5,262 nucleotides of DNA from Bacteroidaceae bacterium. Its GTDB lineage: Bacteria; Bacteroidota; Bacteroidia; Bacteroidales; Bacteroidaceae. The stretch spans positions 1 through 5,262 of the forward strand of contig JAEEOD010000224.1 of assembly GCA_016284115.1 (NCBI GenBank), read 5' to 3'. Of this stretch, positions 1-5,262 are shown piece after piece. Under the pieces are notes generated by a model. The model worked only from the letters and a program-made list of their open reading frames with translations. It made no database searches and had not been told where the DNA came from. Position 1 is the stretch's first letter. Each line of letters starts with the position of its first letter. A program made the translations under genes and the position numbers.

Positions 1-1
1 C

Positions 2-919
2 ATTGCAGGTTTTGAGGGTACATCTATTCGAATGAAGGCAAAACCTAAGAGTGCTTTCTATATGGCACAAATTGATGAGCAAGAGCCTTTTAAGGTGGAT
101 TATTTCACTCCAGAGGATACAGTGGTGGTTTTAGCAGAAGGATTACCAGAAGGGAAGCATACTATAAAACTGATGCATATAACAGAAGGTTATGAATTGA
201 AGCCCGAGTTCTATGGGTTCATTCTCGATCCAGACAAAGACTTGACAGACGCGCCTGCTTTACCAACACGCAAAATTGAGTTTATTGGCAACTCTATCAC
301 TTGCGGTTACGGTGTGGAGGCTACTGAAGAAACAGATCATTTCAAATATGAGACAGAAAACCACTATTTAAGCTTTGCTTCTTTGACAGCAAGGGCTTTA
401 GATGCTCAGTACTTGGTGGTGGCACGAAGTGGCATCGGCATCTTCAGAAACTATAATGGTCCGTATGAAGGGACCCCCGAAATCGCTATGCCAGCCTTAT
501 ATGATTACACCAATTTTAATGATACTACGGAAATATGGGATTATAGTCGCTTTACGCCTGATTTGGTTTGTATCAACCTAGGTACCAATGACACTTCGGC
601 TGGAAGATATAGCAAGACAAAGTTGCGTGATGCGTATGCTGTTTTTTTGCAAACCTTGCGTAAGCGTTATCCGCAGGCTAAGATTGTGATGTTAAGTGGC
701 TGTATGCTATCAGGACAACGGATGAAGGACGTAGAGGATGCACAGAACAATGTGGTAGCAGAGATTAACAAAAAAGGCGACAAGCAGGTGTATCGATTTA
801 CGTTCCCTGCACAGAATGGCAGTTTGGGCTATGGAGCCGATTATCACCCCTCCGTACAGCAACAAGAGAAGATGGCCAGTGAACTTACGCCTTTCCTGAA
901 GGAGATGATGGGATGGTGA
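2..919 (+). CDS. SGNH/GDSL-fold acetylesterase, carbohydrate esterase family 2-like (5' partial)
   Basis: Probably removes acetyl groups from plant polysaccharides such as acetylated xylan or mannan. The frame is open to the left edge (upstream codons read IAGFEGTSIR), so the ATG at 32 is internal and the true start and any signal peptide lie outside. 305 residues are visible. Numbering from that ATG: residues 1 to about 75 look like the end of the beta-sandwich domain that precedes the hydrolase in CE2 enzymes. The SGNH domain follows, with block I KIEFIGNSITCGYG (nucleophile Ser88, GNS instead of GDS), the NLGTND block at 182-187, and DYHPS with catalytic His272. The usual DxxH position (H-3) is Ala269, with Asp at H-2. 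CE2 enzymes are known in which the acid is not the classical DxxH Asp. The C-terminus looks complete. The stop lies 4 bp from the convergent umuC stop. The substrate is inferred from family only; a generic SGNH hydrolase is the alternative. Confidence 0.85.
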   Translation: MAGFEGTSIRMKAKPKSAFYMAQIDEQEPFKVDYFTPEDTVVVLAEGLPEGKHTIKLMHITEGYELKPEFYGFILDPDKDLTDAPALPTRKIEFIGNSITCGYGVEATEETDHFKYETENHYLSFASLTARALDAQYLVVARSGIGIFRNYNGPYEGTPEIAMPALYDYTNFNDTTEIWDYSRFTPDLVCINLGTNDTSAGRYSKTKLRDAYAVFLQTLRKRYPQAKIVMLSGCMLSGQRMKDVEDAQNNVVAEINKKGDKQVYRFTFPAQNGSLGYGADYHPSVQQQEKMASELTPFLKEMMGW

Positions 920-923
920 ACAA

Positions 924-2198
924 CTAATCGGTTTTGACTTTGATGATTTGATTGATATTAGTGGTGTATTGTTGCGTGAGATGCTCACTTTTCAAATGCC
1001 ACTTTTTACTATAACCTTGTACGGCCACACGAACCATGTTGTGGCCGTTTTTGCGATTAATTTCGTCAATAGCTTTTGTCAGTGCTGCTTGCTTGGAACG
1101 GTCGATAGAGTCGAAAAGGTCAGTTTGTATGGCACTATCACGACAAATATCCCACACAATCACGCCTGCTTTCTTGTAGAAATAGGTACCTGACTTCCAT
1201 TCTGCACGCAAGAGTTTCACGGCATAAGACACAATCTCTTGCAGGTTATTAGTCGGTACTTGCAAATTGGCGCAGCGGTAGATATAGCTGGATGGTATGT
1301 CGGTGCGGAAACGGCTAGTGTGGGCAAATACAGTGAGTGAGGTGCAACAAGTGTGTTGCTCCCTTAGTTTGTGTACACAGGCTGCGGCAAAGTTGGCTAC
1401 TGCCTCTTCTACATCGTGTAGCGAAGAAAGTCCTTCGCCTTGAAAACTGCGACTTGTACAGATACTTTTTTTGTGCGGTAGTTCCTCAATATCGATGCAG
1501 TCAATGCCACGTAACTCTTTCCAGGTGCGTACGCCTGTGACGTGCATAAGGCTACGCACCCATCCTTCACTTCTCTGCGTTAAATCCCAGGCTGTTTTTA
1601 TGCCATAGTATTCAAGCTTGTCACGATTACGCCAACCCACACCCCAAACATCTTTGATGGGAAAGAGTTGTAAGGCTTTCACCCGTTTCTCATCAGTGTC
1701 TATCATGCAGCAACTTTGGTATCCTTTGTGTCTCTTTCCAAAGCTGCTCGCCATCTTAGCCAATGTCTTGGTGGAAGCCATGCCTATGGAGACTGGGATG
1801 CCCGTACTGTGCTCAACTTCTTTTGCCAGTTGGATGCAAAGCTGATGAAGATTTTCGGGGGTACCCATATTGTTCAGGTCGAGAAATGCTTCATCGATGC
1901 TATATTGCGAGAAACCATCAGGACAAAATTCATAAAGCATACGCATCACTCTTCTGCTCATATCACCATAAAGGTTGTAATTGCTGCTAAATACTGCCAC
2001 ATCGTTTTGCTCGAGCACATCTTTCACTTGGTAGAAAGGACCTCCCATTTTAATGCCCAAGGCTTTAGCTTCGTTGCTGCGAGCAATGATACAACCATCG
2101 TTATTGCTCAGGATGACGATGGGCTTATTACGGAGATCTGGGTTGAACACCCTTTCGCAAGAAGCATAAAAGTTGTTGCAGTCAACTATCGCGTACAT
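924..2198 (-). CDS. umuC: Y-family DNA polymerase, UmuC (catalytic subunit of DNA polymerase V)
   Basis: Error-prone translesion polymerase that copies past damaged bases, normally active with cleaved UmuD dimer and RecA. The 424 residues match the usual UmuC length. The palm motif DCNNFYASCERVF starts at Asp6 with steric-gate candidate Tyr11. FSSNYNLYGDMSRRV (70-84) is a UmuC signature. YSIDEAFLD holds the catalytic pair Asp102 and Glu103. STKTLAKMAS (142-151) and the helix-hairpin-helix LFPIKDVWGVG (178-188) follow. The little-finger region carries QTDLF (358-362), a good beta-clamp-binding peptide in the place where E. coli UmuC has QLNLF. The tail WHLKSEHLTQQYTT matches the conserved UmuC end. 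The start ATG shares one base with the umuD stop (TAATG), so translation is probably coupled. The TAG stop lies 4 bp from the convergent esterase stop. All key residues are intact, so it is expected to be active. Confidence 0.97.
   Translation of the reverse strand: MYAIVDCNNFYASCERVFNPDLRNKPIVILSNNDGCIIARSNEAKALGIKMGGPFYQVKDVLEQNDVAVFSSNYNLYGDMSRRVMRMLYEFCPDGFSQYSIDEAFLDLNNMGTPENLHQLCIQLAKEVEHSTGIPVSIGMASTKTLAKMASSFGKRHKGYQSCCMIDTDEKRVKALQLFPIKDVWGVGWRNRDKLEYYGIKTAWDLTQRSEGWVRSLMHVTGVRTWKELRGIDCIDIEELPHKKSICTSRSFQGEGLSSLHDVEEAVANFAAACVHKLREQHTCCTSLTVFAHTSRFRTDIPSSYIYRCANLQVPTNNLQEIVSYAVKLLRAEWKSGTYFYKKAGVIVWDICRDSAIQTDLFDSIDRSKQAALTKAIDEINRKNGHNMVRVAVQGYSKKWHLKSEHLTQQYTTNINQIIKVKTD
1021..1052 (+). 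terminator. Candidate intrinsic terminator for the esterase gene, inside the 3' end of umuC
   Basis: A perfect 9-bp inverted repeat, ACGGCCACA (1021-1029) and TGTGGCCGT (1040-1048), has a 10-nt loop and runs straight into a T tract (1048-1052) on the + strand. This is the shape of a Rho-independent terminator for transcripts leaving the esterase gene, about 100 nt past its stop. On the - strand no T tract follows, so it would not end the umuC transcript. The repeat also encodes the UmuC segment NGHNMVRVAVQG (384-395), so it could be a coding coincidence. Confidence 0.45.
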
Positions 2199-2644
2199 TA
2201 ATTTTTATGTCGCTTGATATTATAGGTAACGATGCCCCAGATGATGAAATTGTTCTCTTCGGTAATCTTGATGGGCTGATATTCAGGATTTGATGGCATG
2301 AGTATCAGGCAATTGTGAATAGGCTCTATATGGATGCGTTTCAAAGTGAATTCGCCATCAATATATGCCACTACGATATCACCCTCGCTAGGTTCGAGAC
2401 TTTTGTCAATCACTAATAAGTCACCTTCGTCAATGCCACATTCTTTCATCGAGTCACCAATACAACGGGCATAAAAAGTGGAAGAGGGATGCCGTACAAG
2501 TTCCTTGTTCAGGTCGATAGCATCGGTAGTATAATCTTGAGCGGGACTTGGAAATCCCGCTCTTACTCCTTCTTGTGAATATTGCAGTTCCAGACCAGAA
2601 TCCAAGTCTGCAGAATATATCTCTAAATTTACCTGTTCGTTCAT
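2198..2644 (-). CDS. umuD: UmuD-type S24 (LexA-like) self-cleaving protein, DNA polymerase V accessory subunit
   Basis: Accessory subunit that becomes active for translesion synthesis after RecA-stimulated self-cleavage. The 148 residues are close to E. coli UmuD (139). There is no helix-turn-helix domain, so it is not a LexA repressor. The predicted cleavage bond is Ala29-Gly30 in VRAGFPSPA. The catalytic dyad is Ser65 (IGDSMKECGI) and Lys102 (FTLKRI). The Gly-to-Ser distance (35) and Ser-to-Lys distance (37) equal those of E. coli UmuD (Gly25, Ser60, Lys97). Cleavage at Ala-Gly is the LexA-type bond; E. coli UmuD has Cys-Gly. The ATG at 2644 is the only plausible start, since the next Met (66) lies inside the active site. 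It overlaps the upstream DUF1015 stop (ATGA), and the TAA stop overlaps the umuC start (TAATG). No separate promoter was seen upstream, so expression probably depends on the DUF1015 promoter. Confidence 0.95.
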   Translation of the reverse strand: MNEQVNLEIYSADLDSGLELQYSQEGVRAGFPSPAQDYTTDAIDLNKELVRHPSSTFYARCIGDSMKECGIDEGDLLVIDKSLEPSEGDIVVAYIDGEFTLKRIHIEPIHNCLILMPSNPEYQPIKITEENNFIIWGIVTYNIKRHKN

Positions 2645-3888
2645 ACCAGTTTGTGGATAACGAGGCCTGAACGGAGTTTAGGCTCAAACCAGGTGGTTTT
2701 TGGAGGCATGATGTTACCACTATCGGCAATGTCCATTAGTTGTTTCATGCTTACAGGATAGAGTGCCAATGCCACCTTCATCTCACCACTGTCAACACGA
2801 CGTTTCAGTTCGCCAAGACCTCTGATACCACCTACAAAATCGATACGCTTGTCAGAACGCAGATCTTTGATGTCCAATATCTTATCCAATATCAAATTAG
2901 AAGAGATGGTAACATCTAGCACACCGATAGGGTCGTTGTCGTTATATATGCCAGGCTTAGCAGTAAGGCTATACCATTTGCCTCCTAAATAAAGAGAAAA
3001 ATTATGTAGCTTTGCAGGCTTATAAATCTCTGTACCCATCTCCTGAATATCGAAATTTTCTTTTAGGGCATCCAAGAATTCTGCTTCTGTTAAACCATTG
3101 AGGTCTTTCACTACACGGTTGTAATCGATGATGGTCAGCTGGGATGCAGGGAAAGCCACTGCCATGAAGTAGTTGTATTCTTCATCACCCTTGTGATGAG
3201 GGTTCTGTTTAGCTTTTTCAGCACCTACTAAGGCTGCAGCAGCACTACGGTGATGTCCATCAGCTATATAAAGATAAGGAATTTGTTCAAATGCCTGCGT
3301 GATAGCATCGATGTCAGCACGCTTGTCAATAATCCAGAACTTATGTCCAAAACCATCTCCAGGAGCAATGAAATCATATACGGGTTTCTCTACAGTATAT
3401 TTAGCTACTATAGCATCAAGTTGAGCATTGTCAGGATACGCAAAAAACACAGGTTCGATGTTTGCATTGTTTACGCGCACATGCTTCATTCGGTCTTCTT
3501 CCTTGTCACGACGGGTAAGTTCGTGCTTCTTGATGATGCCGTTCATATAGTCGGGTACATAAGCACCAACTACTAAGCCGTATTGTGTTTTGCCGTTCAT
3601 AGTCTGTGCATAGATGTAGTAGTTTTCCTGCTCATCTTGCACCAACCATCCCTTGTCTTGGAACATTTGGAAATTCTCTGCAGCTTTTTGATAAACACGA
3701 GGGTCGTGTTCATCTGTTCCTGGTTCAAAGTCAATTTCTGGCTTAATGATGTGATACAGTGATTTTTCGTTACCTTTGGCCTCTTGGCGAGCCTCTTCAG
3801 AGTTCAGTACGTCATAGGGACGTGAAGCCACTTGCTCAACAAGCGCCTGTGGTGGACGTATGCCCTTAAATGGTTTTACTATTGCCAT
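2641..3888 (-). CDS. DUF1015 family protein (function unknown), first gene of an operon with umuD and umuC
   Basis: 415 residues, the usual full length for this family, whose biochemical role is not established as far as I know. Family features seen: N-terminal VKPFKGIRP and ASRPYDVLNSEEA (RPYDV at 23-27), YIYAQTMNG (91-99), KHELTRRDKEEDR (121-133), the hallmark IADGHHRSAAA (208-218), and the C-terminal PPKTTWFEPKLRSGL (395-409). It has no signal peptide or membrane segment and is presumably cytoplasmic. The DGHHR motif resembles that of ParB-like free-serine kinases (SerK type), which allows the untested idea of a nucleotide-dependent enzyme. In many Bacteroidetes the family is, to my recollection, found beside the serine-biosynthesis genes serC and serA; here the upstream neighbour is the divergent ileS and the downstream ones are umuD and umuC. 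The start is ATG at 3888, 20-odd nt below a predicted transcription start. The TGA stop overlaps the umuD ATG. Confidence 0.93.
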   Translation of the reverse strand: MAIVKPFKGIRPPQALVEQVASRPYDVLNSEEARQEAKGNEKSLYHIIKPEIDFEPGTDEHDPRVYQKAAENFQMFQDKGWLVQDEQENYYIYAQTMNGKTQYGLVVGAYVPDYMNGIIKKHELTRRDKEEDRMKHVRVNNANIEPVFFAYPDNAQLDAIVAKYTVEKPVYDFIAPGDGFGHKFWIIDKRADIDAITQAFEQIPYLYIADGHHRSAAAALVGAEKAKQNPHHKGDEEYNYFMAVAFPASQLTIIDYNRVVKDLNGLTEAEFLDALKENFDIQEMGTEIYKPAKLHNFSLYLGGKWYSLTAKPGIYNDNDPIGVLDVTISSNLILDKILDIKDLRSDKRIDFVGGIRGLGELKRRVDSGEMKVALALYPVSMKQLMDIADSGNIMPPKTTWFEPKLRSGLVIHKLV

Positions 3889-3915
3889 AATTAATCAAAT
3901 TAATATTTAGAACTG

Positions 3916-3946
3916 CAAATTTACAAAACCCTTTTCGGATTAGAAA
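3916..3946 (-). promoter_or_regulatory. Predicted Bacteroidetes-type promoter for the DUF1015-umuD-umuC operon
   Basis: On the - strand, a perfect -7 box TAAATTTG (3923-3916, consensus TAnnTTTG) is preceded after 19 bp by TTTC (3946-3943), one mismatch from the -33 TTTG. Transcription should start near 3908-3912, giving a leader of about 20 nt. The leader has no Shine-Dalgarno sequence and carries ATTAATT twice, 9 nt apart, right before the start codon. This is the only clear promoter found for the three genes. Confidence 0.65.
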
Positions 3947-4004
3947 GGATATTGGCAACATAATTTCTAAAACTTGGTGGTTATAAACTTTTCAACGTGT
4001 ATTT

Positions 4005-4035
4005 TTTGTTATTAAAGAAATAAGGTGTATCTTTG
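4005..4035 (+). promoter_or_regulatory. Predicted Bacteroidetes-type promoter for ileS
   Basis: TTTG at 4005-4008 (end of a T6G run), a 19-bp spacer, then TATCTTTG at 4028-4035: an exact match to the Bacteroidetes sigma consensus TTTG-N19-TAnnTTTG. Transcription should start near 4040, giving a leader of about 35 nt that is A-rich and lacks a Shine-Dalgarno sequence. The leader is too short for a T-box riboswitch, so tRNA-sensing control of the kind seen in Gram-positive ileS genes is not expected. Confidence 0.78.
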
Positions 4036-4074
4036 CGCCTTGTTAATAAGTAAACTGATAAAAAAAACGATATA

Positions 4075-5262
4075 ATGAGTAAGAATTTTGCTGAATATAC
4101 AAACTTCAACCTATCGAATATCAACAAGGAAGTGCAGGCTCTGTGGGAGAAAAACCACATCTTTGAGAAGAGCATGACTGAACGTGAGGGTTGTCCTTCA
4201 TATGTGTTCTATGAGGGTCCACCTTCAGCTAACGGTATGCCAGGTATTCACCATGTGATGGCCCGTTCAATTAAGGACATTTTTTGTCGTTTTAAGACCA
4301 TGAAGGGATATCAGGTGAAGCGTAAAGCAGGATGGGATACCCACGGACTACCTGTTGAGCTGGGTGTGGAGAAGGCTCTGGGCATCACCAAGGAAGATAT
4401 TGGCAAAACCATTACCGTGAAAGAGTATAATGCCGCTTGTAGAAAAGATGTAATGAAGTTCACCAAGGAGTGGACTGATCTTACTCACAAAATGGGCTAC
4501 TGGGTAGATACTGACGAACCTTATATAACTTACGACAATCGTTATATCGAAACCCTATGGTGGCTGTTGGCTCAGTTACACCAGAAAGGGTTGCTGTATA
4601 AAGGTTATACTATTCAGCCTTATTCTCCAGCTGCTGGTACTGGTTTGAGCTCACACGAGTTGAACTTGCCTGGTTGCTACCGCGATGTGAAAGATACTAC
4701 TGTTGTAGCGCAGTTTAAGATGCTGAATCCAAAACCGGAAATGGCGAAGTGGGGTACTCCTGTGTTCATCGCTTGGACAACCACTCCATGGACATTGCCA
4801 TCAAACACTGCGCTCTGCGTGGGACCAAAGATTGATTATTTAGCTGTACGGAGCTATAACAGTTATACGGGTGAGCCTATCACAGCTGTTCTGGCAAAGG
4901 CGTTGCTCTATACACATTTCAACCAGAAAGGTGAAAATATGCCTCTGGAAGACTATAAGAAGGGTGACAAGGTGGTGCCATTCAAAGTCGTAGGCGAATA
5001 CAAAGGTACTGATTTGTTAGGAATGAAGTACGAACAGTTGCTGAAGTTTGTGAAGCCTGTTGAGGTAGATGCTGAAGGCAAGTGGCACGAGGCCGCTGAT
5101 AAAGCTTTCCGTGTGATTCCTGGCGACTATGTAACCACAGAAGATGGTGCCGGTATCGTACATATTGCACCAACTTTTGGTGCTGATGACGCCAAGGTGG
5201 CCAAGGATGCGCATATCCCAAGCTTGTTCCTGATTAATAAGAAGGGCGAAACGCGCCCAATG
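4075..5262 (+). CDS. ileS: Isoleucyl-tRNA synthetase, type 2-like with GIHH signature (3' partial)
   Basis: Cytoplasmic class I synthetase that charges tRNA-Ile and edits misactivated valine. The first 396 residues are present; the family is usually about 1,050-1,200 residues in this phylum, so roughly two thirds lies beyond the right edge, including the KMSKS loop and anticodon-binding region. Seen: the Rossmann-fold start YVFYEGPPSANGMPGIHH (43-60), where the signature reads GIHH (57-60) instead of HxGH; KRKAGWDTHGLPVE, typical of IleRS; and PYSPAAGTGLSSHELN without zinc-binding cysteines. The CP1 editing domain follows, with the Thr-rich motif WTTTPWT (234-240) and DGAGIVHIAPTFGADD (357-372), which carries the conserved editing aspartate. 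The ATG at 4075 is chosen because it follows the predicted promoter by about 35 nt and gives the family N-terminus MSKNFAEY. No frameshift was seen. Confidence 0.97.
   Translation, partial: MSKNFAEYTNFNLSNINKEVQALWEKNHIFEKSMTEREGCPSYVFYEGPPSANGMPGIHHVMARSIKDIFCRFKTMKGYQVKRKAGWDTHGLPVELGVEKALGITKEDIGKTITVKEYNAACRKDVMKFTKEWTDLTHKMGYWVDTDEPYITYDNRYIETLWWLLAQLHQKGLLYKGYTIQPYSPAAGTGLSSHELNLPGCYRDVKDTTVVAQFKMLNPKPEMAKWGTPVFIAWTTTPWTLPSNTALCVGPKIDYLAVRSYNSYTGEPITAVLAKALLYTHFNQKGENMPLEDYKKGDKVVPFKVVGEYKGTDLLGMKYEQLLKFVKPVEVDAEGKWHEAADKAFRVIPGDYVTTEDGAGIVHIAPTFGADDAKVAKDAHIPSLFLINKKGETRPM

Noticed and set aside
710..988. 92-codon open frame on the - strand across the esterase and umuC 3' ends
   Set aside because: Overlaps both real genes in other frames and has no recognisable motif; a shadow of the convergent junction.
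1716..2201. 161-codon open frame on the + strand
   Set aside because: It lies wholly antisense to umuC, which has complete family motifs. The translation shows no recognisable domain.
2644..2900. Possible internal promoter for umuD and umuC
   Set aside because: No TAnnTTTG box with a correctly spaced -33 element was found on the - strand in this stretch.
3182..3199. Perfect 7-bp inverted repeat TCATCAC / GTGATGA with a 4-nt loop
   Set aside because: Inside the DUF1015 coding region (residues near NPHHKGDEE), with no T tract after it. Best explained by codon content.
3250..3576. 108-codon open frame on the + strand
   Set aside because: Antisense to the well-conserved DUF1015 gene, with no promoter or family features.
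4036..4074. T-box or other riboswitch ahead of ileS
   Set aside because: The predicted leader is only about 35 nt and A-rich, with no room for a T-box stem or terminator.
3981..4175. 64-codon open frame on the - strand over the ileS start
   Set aside because: Covers the ileS promoter and first codons in antisense. It is rich in Phe, Leu and Lys simply because the region is A/T-rich.
4982..5221. Open frames of 79 and 65 codons on the - strand
   Set aside because: Antisense to the IleRS editing domain, which is clearly coding on the + strand.

Overview
The window looks like chromosomal DNA from a member of the Bacteroidales, most likely a Prevotella-type gut or rumen bacterium. The evidence is the promoter architecture and the gene content. 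Two divergent promoters match the Bacteroidetes sigma-factor pattern (TTTG, then about 19 bp, then TAnnTTTG). Start codons lack Shine-Dalgarno sequences and sit behind A/T-rich leaders. The IleRS has the form typical of this phylum, and a carbohydrate-esterase-2-like acetylesterase suggests a plant-polysaccharide diet. The genus is an inference; no rRNA or other marker gene is present.

Layout, left to right: (1) positions 2-919, + strand, the 3' part of an SGNH/GDSL acetylesterase of the CE2 type, whose reading frame is open to the left edge. (2) Positions 3888-924, - strand, a tight three-gene operon: a DUF1015 protein, then umuD, then umuC. The first junction is an ATGA overlap and the second a TAATG overlap. 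(3) Positions 3889-4074, a 186-bp divergent intergenic region holding one promoter for each direction. (4) Positions 4075-5262, + strand, the first 396 codons of ileS, cut by the right edge.

umuD and umuC encode a complete DNA polymerase V pair. UmuD has its self-cleavage site and Ser/Lys dyad; UmuC has its catalytic carboxylates, helix-hairpin-helix region and beta-clamp peptide. They appear to have no promoter of their own, because the upstream gene overlaps umuD, so they are probably transcribed from the DUF1015 promoter. That links a mutagenic polymerase to a conserved gene of unknown function and is the most interesting arrangement here. The second point of interest is the IleRS signature motif, which reads GIHH rather than the usual HxGH, a form linked to very strong mupirocin resistance. 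The esterase and umuC converge with only 4 bp between their stop codons. A terminator-like hairpin for the esterase lies inside the antisense strand of umuC.

No tRNA, rRNA, CRISPR array, insertion sequence or phage gene was seen. Apart from the umuD-umuC context, the region reads as an ordinary, stable part of a chromosome.
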